From PKWO01 sp036384915 (GTDB taxonomy: Bacteria; Pseudomonadota; Gammaproteobacteria; Burkholderiales; Burkholderiaceae_D), in assembly GCA_036384915.1 (NCBI GenBank), contig DASVLJ010000078.1, positions 277,797 to 341,796 on the forward strand: DNA of 64,000 nucleotides, written 5' to 3'. Shown piece by piece: positions 8,932 through 18,728 of this stretch. Numbering within the stretch: the stretch's first letter is position 1; each line of letters starts with the position of its first letter. The position numbers were made by a program, and so were the translations under genes. Below the pieces are notes generated by a model. That model was not told where the DNA came from, searched no databases, and saw only the letters and a list, made by a program, of their open reading frames with translations.

Positions 8932-10115
8932 GCCAGTCTGTTGTCTTTGTCTTGCCGGAAATGCTGCCCGTACCCGCCGTGAAGGGTGGGGCGGTCGAGC
9001 ATTGGGTCGATGAAGCATCGCGCCGCATGGCCGCCAGGGGCGCCAAGGTCGGCGTGGTATCGCGTCCCGCGGGTAGCCCGGGTGACGCAGCCATCGATTA
9101 TGTCGGCATATCCTGGACGCGCTTTGAACAATATTGTCACGGCTTGAAGGAAAAGCTCGGCCGGCGCAATCCTTTACGCTACCTGGCCAAGCTGCAAAAC
9201 GTGTTTTCGTATGGCGTGCGCGCGGCGCGCGCCGTCCGGGCTTACGACGTGATCTACGTCCACAACGAGCCGAATGTCCTGCTGTTCATGAACAGGAAGC
9301 CGGGGCGGAAGATCGTGCTCCATATGCACAACGATCATCTGTCGATCCGCCTGTTTCGGCCGCTGTATCGCCAGGTACTGCGGAAGGTCGATCAGGTAAT
9401 CTGCGTCAGCGAGTACATCCGGCGCCAGGCGGCCAGACATTTTCCCGAGCATGCACACCGTTTCTCGGTGGCCTTGAATGCCACCGACCCGGAAACCTTC
9501 AAGCCCTACGAGGACGCGCCTGCCCGCACCGGCCCGCTGCAATTCGATGCAGGCAAGCGCTACCTGCTCTATGTCGGGCGTCTCGTGCCGATCAAGGGTG
9601 TGCATGTGCTGATCGAAGCTTTTCCCGAAATTCTGCGCCGCCACCCGGACGTGCGGCTGGTCATCACAGGGTCGTCTTTCTTCCAAGGCGCGGCGCGCAC
9701 CGAGTACGAGGGCGAACTGGAGGCTTTGGCCGAACCGGTTGCCTCGAATATCGTCTTCACCGGTTTTTTGCCGCACGAGACCTTGAAGTACCTCTATGCC
9801 GCGGTCGACATCGTGGTGATGCCGTCGGTGTGGCAAGAGCCGCTCGGCCTGGTCATGCTCGAAGCGATGGCTTCGGGAACGCTCCTGGTCGGCTCCAGCG
9901 TGGGCGGCGTGCCGGAAGTGATCGACAGCGGCCGCAACGGCGTGCTGGTACCGGCCGGCGATGCGGCGCAACTGGCGGATGCGGTATGCGCCGCGTTGGA
10001 CGATCCGGTAGCGATGCGCCGTATGGAAGCGGCGGCGCGCGAGACCATCGTGAAAAAATTTACCTGGGAGCGTTTGATGGGAGAAGTTGAAGCGGCGATG
10101 GGGGTGTCTTCATGA
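8928..10115 (+). CDS. Glycosyltransferase family 4
   Basis: A 395-residue GT4 enzyme. Visible features: N-terminal substrate loop PVPAVKGGAVEHWVDEASRR, acceptor-domain motif YDVIYVHNEP, donor-domain start YLLYVGRLVPIKGVHVLIEA near residue 205, and the EX7E motif in EPLGLVMLEAMASGTLLVG (near residue 303). A retaining transferase using a nucleotide sugar is expected. It overlaps the hydrolase gene before it and the next glycosyltransferase gene after it by 4 nt each, so it belongs to the exopolysaccharide operon. Confidence 0.9.
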   Translation: MSQSVVFVLPEMLPVPAVKGGAVEHWVDEASRRMAARGAKVGVVSRPAGSPGDAAIDYVGISWTRFEQYCHGLKEKLGRRNPLRYLAKLQNVFSYGVRAARAVRAYDVIYVHNEPNVLLFMNRKPGRKIVLHMHNDHLSIRLFRPLYRQVLRKVDQVICVSEYIRRQAARHFPEHAHRFSVALNATDPETFKPYEDAPARTGPLQFDAGKRYLLYVGRLVPIKGVHVLIEAFPEILRRHPDVRLVITGSSFFQGAARTEYEGELEALAEPVASNIVFTGFLPHETLKYLYAAVDIVVMPSVWQEPLGLVMLEAMASGTLLVGSSVGGVPEVIDSGRNGVLVPAGDAAQLADAVCAALDDPVAMRRMEAAARETIVKKFTWERLMGEVEAAMGVSS

Positions 10116-11212
10116 TCGCCATCGTGTACCCGCAGTTTTACGGCGTCGGCGGCATCGCGCGCTACCTCGATTCGTTTTTGTCCAACCTGCCGCAAAACAG
10201 CCCCAAGGTTTACCTGATCACTGGCGACGAAAACCGGCATGAAGTTTCCTATCCCGGTGTCGAGATTGTGCATGTGCCGTCGGCCGGCGGACGCTTGGGC
10301 TTGTTTACGTGGGGTTGGGCGGTGCGCCAACTGGTGCAAGAGCTGTATGACGAAGGCAAGATCCAATGGGTCAATTTTCATTTCCCGCCGCTGATCCCCG
10401 GCTTGTTCCTGCCGCGCCATATTCCGGTATTGCTGACGGCGCACACGACTTACCTCGGCATGTCGGGCCGCTTTTACGAGGCCCGCCATTTCGACAGCCA
10501 GTGGGGCGGCATGTCGCTGGCGATCAAGTCGTGGATGGAACGCCGTATTTTTTCCAGAACCCGCAAGGTCGTGACCCTGACCGAACAAGGGCGGCAGGAG
10601 GTGCTGGCCTATGGTTTCAAGGGACCGATTGCCGTGATTCCGAATGGCGCCGACGTGAAGCTCTTTTCCCCTGATGGCGGCGTCGAGAAGGATATCGACG
10701 TGTTGTTCTGCGGCCGCATCGAATTCCGCAAGGGCAGCCGCGCCATGGTGCAGCTGTGCCGCCGCCTGATCGAATTGAAGCCAGATATCCGCATCGCCAT
10801 CGTCGGCTATGGCGATGACGATGCCTGGGTCCGGGAGGCGCTGACGCCTTATCCGAAGAACGTGCTCTTGACCGGCAAGGTGCCGCTGTCGCAGATGACG
10901 GGTTATTACAACCGCAGCCGGGTCTATGCCTCGACGTCGTACTACGAAGGCCTGCCCGGCACCTGCCTGGAGGCGATGGCGATGCAATTGCCGGCCGTGG
11001 TGTGGGACTTCCTGTTCTATCGCGGCCTGGTAATCGAAGGCAAGACCGGCTTCACGGCCCAACCCAACGACTTTTTGGCGATGGGCGACAAGGTCATGGA
11101 ATTGCTCGGCAATCCCGTCCTGGCAGCCGAGATGGGGCGCGGCGGGCGCGCCTTGCTCGAAACCGAATACAGCTGGTCCAAGCTGGCTGGAGACTTGATG
11201 GCGGTGTACTGA
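10112..11212 (+). CDS. Glycosyltransferase family 4
   Basis: A 366-residue GT4 enzyme beginning MIAIVYPQFYGVGGIARYLD, with the Gly-rich N-terminal loop of the family. The donor domain shows VLFCGRIEFRKGSRAMVQL, then the EX7E-type motif in YYEGLPGTCLEAMAMQLPAV near residue 285. It is one of five glycosyltransferases in this operon, which would suit a repeat unit of several sugars. The start overlaps the upstream stop by 4 nt, and the stop shares one base with the following ATG. Confidence 0.88.
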   Translation: MIAIVYPQFYGVGGIARYLDSFLSNLPQNSPKVYLITGDENRHEVSYPGVEIVHVPSAGGRLGLFTWGWAVRQLVQELYDEGKIQWVNFHFPPLIPGLFLPRHIPVLLTAHTTYLGMSGRFYEARHFDSQWGGMSLAIKSWMERRIFSRTRKVVTLTEQGRQEVLAYGFKGPIAVIPNGADVKLFSPDGGVEKDIDVLFCGRIEFRKGSRAMVQLCRRLIELKPDIRIAIVGYGDDDAWVREALTPYPKNVLLTGKVPLSQMTGYYNRSRVYASTSYYEGLPGTCLEAMAMQLPAVVWDFLFYRGLVIEGKTGFTAQPNDFLAMGDKVMELLGNPVLAAEMGRGGRALLETEYSWSKLAGDLMAVY

Positions 11213-12345
11213 TGAATAGAGAACGTCCACTACGCATTATGATGCTGGGCCTGCGCGGCTTCCCCAACGTGCAGGGCGGCGTTGAGACACATGCCGAGCA
11301 CTTGTGTCCGCGCCTGGCGCGCATGGGCTGCGAAGTGACGGTGCTGGTGCGTTCGCCCTACCAACCCAAGGAAGTCGGCAGCGAATGGCAAGGCGTGAAA
11401 TTCGTGCCGCTGTGGGCGCCGAAGTCCAAGGGACTGGAGGCGATCGTCCATACCTTTCTCGGCACGCTCTATGCGGCCGTCAAGCGGCCCGATATCCTGC
11501 ATATCCAGGCCATCGGTCCGGCCATCATGACACTGCCGGCGCGGCTGCTCGGCCTGCGCGTGGTGGTGACGCATCACGGCCCCGATTACGACCGGCAGAA
11601 GTGGGGCCGCTTTGCGCGCTTCGTGCTGCAACTGGGCGAACGCTGGGGCATGCGCTGTGCGAATGAGCGCATCGTCATCTCGCGTGTGATTGCCGATCTG
11701 GTGCGGGCCAAGCATGCGCGCGAATCCTCGCTGATTCCGAACGGTGTGGTGCTCGGGCCCTTGCCCAAGTCGGTCGCCGCGCTTGAGCGCTTCGGTTTGA
11801 AGCGTCGGCGTTACGTGCTGCTGGTGTCTCGCCTGGTGCCGGAGAAACGCCATCTCGATTTGATCGAGGCCTTCCAGGAGGCGCAGCTCGACGGCTGGAA
11901 ACTGGTACTGGTCGGCGGCGCCGATCATCCCGACGAATATCAGCGCGAAGTCATTGCGCGGGCTGAGGAAACCGGCACGGTGATGACCGGCTTCCAGAGC
12001 GGCATCGCGCTGCAGGAATTGTATGCGCATGCCGGGCTGTTCGTGCTGCCGTCTTCGCATGAAGGCATGCCGATTGCGCTGCTCGAAGCGCTGTCTTACG
12101 GCCTGCCCGTGGTGGCGAGCGATATCCCGGCCAATGTCGAAGTCGGACTCGGCTCCGATCATTATTTTGCCTTGGGCAACCGGGCCGCGCTGGCTGCAAG
12201 ACTCAGGCAGCATACGGCGGCCGAGCCAGACGATGCGAGTTGCAGGGCGCGCCGTACCTGGGTCGCGGAACGCAACGATTGGCAGCGCGTCGCGGCGCGC
12301 ACGCTGGAAGTGTACGGAGTGGTTTCAAGCAATATCAAAGGATAA
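11212..12345 (+). CDS. Glycosyltransferase family 4
   Basis: A 377-residue GT4 enzyme. I chose ATG 11212 (TGATG overlap with the upstream stop) because translation from there gives the family-typical start IMMLGLRGFPNVQGGVETHA; the earlier in-frame ATG at 11002 lies inside the previous gene. Further motifs are VVVTHHGPDYDRQKWGR, YVLLVSRLVPEKRHLDLIEA and the EX7E motif in HEGMPIALLEALSYGLPVVA. The N-terminus resembles the WsaF/DUF1972 subgroup seen in exopolysaccharide clusters. It is the last glycosyltransferase of the operon, 4 nt before galE. Confidence 0.88.
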   Translation: MNRERPLRIMMLGLRGFPNVQGGVETHAEHLCPRLARMGCEVTVLVRSPYQPKEVGSEWQGVKFVPLWAPKSKGLEAIVHTFLGTLYAAVKRPDILHIQAIGPAIMTLPARLLGLRVVVTHHGPDYDRQKWGRFARFVLQLGERWGMRCANERIVISRVIADLVRAKHARESSLIPNGVVLGPLPKSVAALERFGLKRRRYVLLVSRLVPEKRHLDLIEAFQEAQLDGWKLVLVGGADHPDEYQREVIARAEETGTVMTGFQSGIALQELYAHAGLFVLPSSHEGMPIALLEALSYGLPVVASDIPANVEVGLGSDHYFALGNRAALAARLRQHTAAEPDDASCRARRTWVAERNDWQRVAARTLEVYGVVSSNIKG

Positions 12346-12349
12346 GATC

Positions 12350-13369
12350 ATGGCAATTCTCGTTACCGGCGGTGCCGGCTATATCGGCTCCCACACCTGC
12401 GTGGAACTGCTTGCGGCAGGCAACGAACTGGTGGTGGTGGACAATCTGTGCAACAGCAAGGACGTGGCGCTGGAACGCGTCGGCCGGATCGCCGGCCGGC
12501 AACCGGCTTTCCATCATGTCGATATCCGCGACCGCAACGCCTTGCGCGAAGTGTTTCAGCGGCATGCGATCGAAGCCGTGGTGCATTTCGCCGGGCTCAA
12601 GGCAGTGGGTGAATCAGTGGCGCAGCCGCTACGCTATTACGACAACAACGTCTCCGGCACCGTCGCGCTGTGCGAAGTGATGCAGGAAGCGGGTGTGCGG
12701 CGCCTGGTGTTCAGCTCTTCGGCCACGGTCTATGGCGATCCGCATGCCGTGCCGATCCGCGAGGACTTCCCGGTCGGGCGTACCACCAATCCCTACGGAA
12801 CGAGCAAGATGATGATCGAGCAGATCCTGCGCGATCTGTACGCTTCGGACTCGTCCTGGCGCATCGGCTTGCTGCGCTACTTCAATCCGGTCGGCGCCCA
12901 TGAAAGCGGTTTGATCGGGGAAGATCCGAACGGCATCCCCAACAATCTCATGCCCTTCATTTCGCAAGTGGCGGTGGGGCGGCGCGAATACCTGCAAGTG
13001 TTCGGCCAGGATTATCCGACTGCCGACGGCACCGGCGTGCGCGATTATATCCACGTTGTCGACCTGGCCAAGGGCCACGTCGCGGCGCTGAGCTACCTGG
13101 CGCGCAACGAGGGCTTGCTGACCGTGAACCTCGGCACCGGCCGCGGGCACAGCGTGCTCGAAGTGGTGAAGGCCTTCGAAGAAGCCAGCGGACGCGAAAT
13201 CAAGGTGCGCATGGCGCCGCGCCGCGCCGGCGATATCGCCTGCTGCTATGCCGACTCCAGTTTGGCCAAGGAAAAGCTGGGCTGGTCGGCAGCCCTCGGC
13301 ATAGACAGGATGTGCGCCGATTCATGGCGCTGGCAGTCACGTAATCCAAGGGGGTTTGAAGGGCCATAA
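12350..13369 (+). CDS. galE: UDP-glucose 4-epimerase
   Basis: A 339-residue short-chain dehydrogenase-type epimerase interconverting UDP-glucose and UDP-galactose. Visible: NAD-binding GGAGYIGSH near residue 7, VVHFAGLKAVGES, the catalytic Ser/Tyr-x3-Lys (SSSATVYGDP and NPYGTSK), then LLRYFNPVGAHESG and the GIPNNLMPFI loop characteristic of GalE. Length matches the family (about 338). The start at 12350 follows the last glycosyltransferase by 4 nt; longer readings extend back into that gene. It likely supplies UDP-galactose (or UDP-GalNAc) to the polymer made by this operon. Confidence 0.93.
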   Translation: MAILVTGGAGYIGSHTCVELLAAGNELVVVDNLCNSKDVALERVGRIAGRQPAFHHVDIRDRNALREVFQRHAIEAVVHFAGLKAVGESVAQPLRYYDNNVSGTVALCEVMQEAGVRRLVFSSSATVYGDPHAVPIREDFPVGRTTNPYGTSKMMIEQILRDLYASDSSWRIGLLRYFNPVGAHESGLIGEDPNGIPNNLMPFISQVAVGRREYLQVFGQDYPTADGTGVRDYIHVVDLAKGHVAALSYLARNEGLLTVNLGTGRGHSVLEVVKAFEEASGREIKVRMAPRRAGDIACCYADSSLAKEKLGWSAALGIDRMCADSWRWQSRNPRGFEGP

Positions 13370-13642
13370 ACGCCTTTGAACTCCACTTATATAGATTTCC
13401 AATAAGGGAAAAATGGAGGGATGTCTCCCTCAGTAACAATCGGGGTCGATCAGTAGGATTCGATCAAAAAATAAACGCGAGATAAGTGCTTCAATATTGA
13501 TAACAATTGCGAGATGAACTTTTCAAGAGTTGATTTTTGATTAACTTTTTGGTGTGCAATCGACGACGATGGCAGTGAAAGTAATTGCATTAATGTAATT
13601 GCAACTGATTGTTGTTTTTTTCATTTTTGATTGGGGTACTTT
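13370..13642. other. AT-rich spacer after the exopolysaccharide operon
   Basis: A 273-bp AT-rich gap between galE and the PEP-CTERM-like gene. I see no gene. A 9-bp stem with two G-U pairs just after the galE stop (GTTTGAAGG ... CCTTTGAAC) is a weak terminator candidate without a U-run. The second half is strongly A/T-biased and probably holds the promoter for the downstream gene. Confidence 0.4.
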
Positions 13643-14134
13643 ATGAAAAAAATCTTGGGCATTTTCGCGTTGGCTGCGGGCCTGGTGGCTTCCACCAGTG
13701 CCATGGCCGATACGTACAATCTCGGCGCCGTGCCGATCGGCTGGCATGGACAGTTTGGCCCGAATTGGGTCAGGGGGGCGTTCTCCGACACCATCGATTT
13801 CACGCTGAGTGGCGCCTCGACTATTTCGGCCGGGGTGGGCACGCTGAACTTCACGGTGGGCGGTATGCCGTTCAATAACATCAACGGGCTCGACATGACC
13901 GTGTACACGTCCGGTGGTATAGACTTGGCCAGCGGCACCGATATCACGCTGAATAACCTGGCTGCCGGCAACTATTACGCGATCGTTTCGGGTGTTGCAA
14001 ACGGTTCTTCTGGTGGTTATTACAGCGGCGCCGTTGCGGTCTCGCAAGTGCCGGAAGGCAACTCGGTGGCCATGTTGCTGGCCGGTTTGGGCTTGTTGGG
14101 CTACGTCGTTTCCTGGCGAAAGGCTCTCTTCTGA
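13643..14134 (+). CDS. Exported PEP-CTERM-like protein
   Basis: A 163-residue protein with a signal peptide (MKKILGIFALAAGLVAST, cleavage near AMA|DT), a Gly/Thr/Asn-rich beta-type body and a C-terminal sorting signal: VPEG, a hydrophobic stretch AMLLAGLGLLGYVV, then WRK. This matches PEP-CTERM tripartite signals processed by exosortase, except that the usual VPEP is VPEG. GAFSDTIDFTLS resembles the FxDxF subgroup common in Oxalobacteraceae. I chose ATG 13643 over TTG 13631. Such proteins are usually found with exopolysaccharide loci, as here; no exosortase gene lies in the window. Confidence 0.75.
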   Translation: MKKILGIFALAAGLVASTSAMADTYNLGAVPIGWHGQFGPNWVRGAFSDTIDFTLSGASTISAGVGTLNFTVGGMPFNNINGLDMTVYTSGGIDLASGTDITLNNLAAGNYYAIVSGVANGSSGGYYSGAVAVSQVPEGNSVAMLLAGLGLLGYVVSWRKALF

Positions 14135-14138
14135 ATGA

Positions 14139-14160
14139 AGGCGGGCCGAGAATCCCGCCT
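14139..14160 (+). terminator. Possible hairpin terminator after the PEP-CTERM-like gene
   Basis: Seven-base stem AGGCGGG / CCCGCCT with an 8-nt loop, 5 nt after the stop codon. There is no U-run, so function as an intrinsic terminator is uncertain. The rest of 14161-14431 holds no recognisable gene. Confidence 0.4.
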
Positions 14161-14431
14161 CTGCACGTTCACGCCTTCAGTCCTCAATCAAAAGAGTTTG
14201 GCGCACGTTGTGCCCGGGGTCACATCCAGTAACACTTCTTACCCCTATCCTACCAAGTGGCCATGCATGCTGGCCCATCTTTTGCGTAAGCTTGAGGCAA
14301 CACAGCGGGACGAGTCTCAAGTGTCATGACTGATGCAAGCTTTCCAAACGAAACTCAGGGGGGAACCATTCTTCCTTGGGCTTGCCAAACCGGCATTCCC
14401 GTCATCGCGCCTACTAGGAAGGAACAAGAAT

Positions 14432-15850
14432 ATGAAAATTTATCCTGTCATTCTGGCCGGCGGCTCCGGCAGCCGGCTCTGGCCGCTTTCCCGCGAAGTC
14501 CTTCCCAAGCAATTGCTTCCGCTCGTTTCCGACAAGACCATGCTGCAGGAAACGGTGCTGCGCCTTTCCGGTTCGCCGGACTGGATGCCGCCTCTGGTTA
14601 TCTGCGGCAACGAACATCGCTTCCTGGTTGCCGAACAATTGCGCGAAATCGATATTGCCCCGGCCGGCATCGTGCTCGAGCCGGAAGGGCGCAATACTGC
14701 GCCGGCTGCGGCAGTGGCGGCGCATTTTCTGCTGAAGGAAGACAAGGATGCGGTCATGCTGGTGCTGCCTGCAGACCATGCGATTACGGACGTGCCGGCG
14801 TTCCAAGAGGCGATACGGCGCGCTGCGGCGGCGGCCGAGTGGGGTACGCTGGTCACCTTCGGCATCGTGCCGACCTCGGCCGAAACGGGCTATGGCTATA
14901 TTAAGCGCGGTGAAGCCATGGCAGGGCTGGACGGCTGCTTCAAGGTCGAGCGCTTCGTCGAGAAGCCGGATCTGGCTGCCGCTGAATCCTTCGTCGCTTC
15001 GCAAGAGTATTGCTGGAACAGCGGCATGTTCCTGTTCCGCGCGGCGGATTATCTGCAGGAGCTCGGCAGCTTCCGTCCCGAGATGGTGCAGCAATGCGAA
15101 CGCGCCTTCCGCGATGCCTACCGCGATCTCGATTTCTGCCGCCTCGATGAAGTGGCCTTCGCCGCCTGTCCGTCCGAATCGATCGATTATGCCGTGATGG
15201 AATCGACGCGCCGCGCCGTGGTGGTGCCGTCCGAGATCGGCTGGAGCGATGTAGGCTCGTGGTCGGCGCTGTGCGAAGTGCAACAAGCCGACGAGAACGG
15301 CAACGTGCTGCGCGGCGATGTCTATGCCGATGGCGTGGGCAACTCGCTGATCCGCTCCGAAAGCCGTTTCGTCGCGGCCATCGGCGTGCAAGACCTCGTG
15401 GTCGTGGAAACCAAGGATGCGGTGCTGGTGGCGCATAAGGACCACGTACAGAAGGTCAAGCAGGTGGTCTCGCAATTGAAGGCGAAGGGGCGTTCCGAGC
15501 ATGTCTGTCATACGCGGGTCTACCGGCCCTGGGGCTGCTATGAAGGCATCGATTGCGGCGACCGCTTCCAGGTCAAACGCATCACCGTCAAGCCAGGCGG
15601 CAAGCTCTCGCTGCAAATGCATCATCACCGCGCCGAGCATTGGGTCGTGGTCAGCGGCACCGCACGCGTGACGCGCGGCGAAGAGGTGCAACTGCTGGCG
15701 GAAAACGAATCGGCCTACATTCCAATCGGCGCCACGCACCGACTGGAAAATCCGGGCAAGGTGCCACTCCATTTGATCGAGGTGCAGTCGGGCAGCTACC
15801 TCGGCGAGGACGACATCGTGCGGCTGGAGGATATTTACCAGCGCTCATGA
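14432..15850 (+). CDS. manC: Mannose-1-phosphate guanylyltransferase / mannose-6-phosphate isomerase
   Basis: A 472-residue bifunctional enzyme of GDP-mannose synthesis. The N-terminal nucleotidyltransferase domain shows GGSGSRLWPLSREVLPKQ (pyrophosphorylase signature) and VLEPEGRNTAPA, then FVEKPD and WNSGMFLF. The C-terminal type II isomerase cupin shows RPWGCYEGI, VKPGGKLSLQMHHHRAEHW and HRLENPG. I chose ATG 14432 with the ribosome site AGGAAGGAAC upstream. GDP-mannose would feed exopolysaccharide synthesis and suggests mannose or a derived sugar (fucose, rhamnose) in the polymer. A strong terminator follows, so it is transcribed apart from aceA. Confidence 0.93.
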   Translation: MKIYPVILAGGSGSRLWPLSREVLPKQLLPLVSDKTMLQETVLRLSGSPDWMPPLVICGNEHRFLVAEQLREIDIAPAGIVLEPEGRNTAPAAAVAAHFLLKEDKDAVMLVLPADHAITDVPAFQEAIRRAAAAAEWGTLVTFGIVPTSAETGYGYIKRGEAMAGLDGCFKVERFVEKPDLAAAESFVASQEYCWNSGMFLFRAADYLQELGSFRPEMVQQCERAFRDAYRDLDFCRLDEVAFAACPSESIDYAVMESTRRAVVVPSEIGWSDVGSWSALCEVQQADENGNVLRGDVYADGVGNSLIRSESRFVAAIGVQDLVVVETKDAVLVAHKDHVQKVKQVVSQLKAKGRSEHVCHTRVYRPWGCYEGIDCGDRFQVKRITVKPGGKLSLQMHHHRAEHWVVVSGTARVTRGEEVQLLAENESAYIPIGATHRLENPGKVPLHLIEVQSGSYLGEDDIVRLEDIYQRS

Positions 15851-15871
15851 GCGCATAGATTTGATTTACCG

Positions 15872-15904
15872 AACGGCCCGCTCATAGCCTGATTGCGGGC
15901 CGTT
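15872..15904 (+). terminator. Intrinsic terminator after manC
   Basis: Perfect 10-bp inverted repeat AACGGCCCGC / GCGGGCCGTT with a 13-nt loop, followed by TGCCTTTG. It lies 21 nt after the manC stop. Confidence 0.75.
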
Positions 15905-15942
15905 TGCCTTTGATGCAAGTGTGATGAAAATCGTATGGCTAA

Positions 15943-16044
15943 ATTTCACAAGCCGAAAATAGCATTTCATATCGTGAAATTCGCGCATTGCATGGCATCA
16001 TCGAAAAATTTCATACGCAGGAAAATCATTTCGTATCGCGAAAA
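15943..16044. promoter_or_regulatory. Array of four ATTTC-N7/8-GAAA operator-like sites upstream of aceA
   Basis: Four related sites are visible: 15943-15959 (ATTTCACAAGCCGAAAA), 15964-15980 (ATTTCATATCGTGAAAT), 16008-16025 (N8 variant) and 16028-16044 (ATTTCGTATCGCGAAAA). The second and fourth share ATTTCRTATCGYGAAAW. Start-to-start distances are 21, 44 and 20 bp, close to whole helical turns, so bound dimers would sit on one face of the DNA. This suggests cooperative binding of a regulator of isocitrate lyase; the regulator family is unknown. Confidence 0.55.
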
Positions 16045-16088
16045 TTAAATAATAAGTATTTGAAAATAAAGGAATAAAAAATCGTTAT

Positions 16089-16106
16089 ATGTCTTATATA
16101 AGACAT
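16089..16106. promoter_or_regulatory. Perfect 18-bp palindrome in the aceA promoter region
   Basis: ATGTCTTATATAAGACAT is a perfect palindrome 82 nt before the aceA start. Its core overlaps plausible -10 sequence, as expected for a repressor site. Symmetry and position resemble GntR/FCD-type operators near TCA-cycle genes in betaproteobacteria; the family assignment is inference. Confidence 0.55.
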
Positions 16107-16188
16107 TGTTGCTGTGCGAAATGAAGCCTATCATTTAGCCATAGGGTTTCGGTTTTCAAGCAATCTCATTTCACATAGGAGAACGACG

Positions 16189-17484
<1,296 letters not shown>

Positions 17485-17550
17485 TTTGGTAAGCCAGATC
17501 GAATAAGAGGAAAGGGAGGGCCGAGAATCGGCCACCCGCGGAGGAGACCG

Positions 17551-17584
17551 CCGCGCCCCGGCAAAACCGGGGCGCGGTTTTTTT
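17551..17584 (+). terminator. Intrinsic terminator after aceA
   Basis: Perfect 11-bp GC-rich stem (17551-17561 with 17567-17577), loop CAAAA, followed by seven T. A textbook Rho-independent terminator. Confidence 0.92.
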
Positions 17585-17770
17585 GTCCGTTCGCTTCCGC
17601 AGGTTGGGCGGAGCACCGCCCGGATGCCTCCCGGGATATCGAACTTGATGGAAGCGAGGCAGGGATCTGTCACCCCGCGCAGTTCATGTTGAACCGCTGC
17701 GGCATCGCCGTTTCCTTAATGCCTCCATTTGCTTGTTAAAATAGCGGAAAGTTCCTCCACGGATTACCTT

Positions 17771-18688
17771 ATGTTCAGTTACCGCCACGCCTTCCACGCG
17801 GGCAATCACGCCGACGTCTTGAAGCACGTGATCCTGATTCAGCTTTTGACTTACATGAATCAGAAAGACGCGCCCTACATGGTCGTCGATACCCATGCCG
17901 GCGCCGGCCTTTATAATCTCGACGAAGCCTATGCGGCCAAGAACGCCGAGTATGAGAGCGGCATCACGCGCCTTTGGGAGCGCAAGGATATGCCCGCTGC
18001 GGTGGCCGAGTATGTGCATCTGGTCAAGCGCATGAACCCGAACGGCAAGCTGCGCCATTATCCCGGCTCCCCCTTCATTGCCGAACAGGTGATGCGCGAG
18101 GCCGACCGCTTGCGTCTGTTCGAACTGCACCCCACCGAAGGCAAGGTGCTGGCGGAGAATTTTCGCAAGCTCGAAGCGCATAAGGCGGCGCAGGGGCAAC
18201 GCCCCACGGTGCGCGGCAAGCGTGTGCTGGTCGAGCCTGGCGACGGCTTTGCCGCGCTCAAGGCCGTATTGCCGCCGCCGTCGCGCCGCGCCCTCGTGCT
18301 GATCGACCCGCCTTATGAAGACAAGCGCGATTACCGCCTTGTCAAGGATGCCTTGAGTGACGCTCTGAAGCGTTTCGCCACCGGCACCTATGCCGTGTGG
18401 TACCCGGTCTTGCAGCGCATGGAATCGCGGCAATTCCCCGATCAATTGAAACGCTTGCCGGCCAATGGCTGGCTGCATGCGACGTTGTCAATCGGTGCGC
18501 CGACGCCCGATGGCTTCGGCTTGCGCGGCTCGGGCTTGTTCATTCTGAATCCGCCCTGGACGCTGGAGGCGGCCCTGCGCGAAATCCTCCCGTGGCTGAC
18601 CGAGGCGCTCGGCGTCGATAGCGGTGCCCGCTTTGAGCTGGAAACCGGGCAGACCGTTACGGGCAATGCCGGGCCCAGGCGTAACTGA
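17771..18688 (+). CDS. rlmJ: 23S rRNA (adenine-2030-N6)-methyltransferase RlmJ
   Basis: A 305-residue SAM-dependent rRNA methyltransferase. The family-specific N-terminus MFSYRHAFHAGNHADVLKH, the HAGAGLYNL segment, PGSPFIAEQ, and the catalytic N6-adenine motif IDPPYE (near residue 180) are all present. Start taken at ATG 17771 because it gives the exact family start; the in-frame codon at 17729 is upstream of any ribosome site. A single-gene unit between the aceA terminator and the EAL-HDOD gene, which follows after 40 nt. Confidence 0.93.
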   Translation: MFSYRHAFHAGNHADVLKHVILIQLLTYMNQKDAPYMVVDTHAGAGLYNLDEAYAAKNAEYESGITRLWERKDMPAAVAEYVHLVKRMNPNGKLRHYPGSPFIAEQVMREADRLRLFELHPTEGKVLAENFRKLEAHKAAQGQRPTVRGKRVLVEPGDGFAALKAVLPPPSRRALVLIDPPYEDKRDYRLVKDALSDALKRFATGTYAVWYPVLQRMESRQFPDQLKRLPANGWLHATLSIGAPTPDGFGLRGSGLFILNPPWTLEAALREILPWLTEALGVDSGARFELETGQTVTGNAGPRRN

Positions 18689-18728
18689 TTGGCCTTGACA
18701 TCCGCTGCAGTACGCGCAAGATGACAGT

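Noticed and set aside
14135..14329. 64-codon + frame after the PEP-CTERM-like gene
   Set aside because: Starts within the terminator-like hairpin, no ribosome site.
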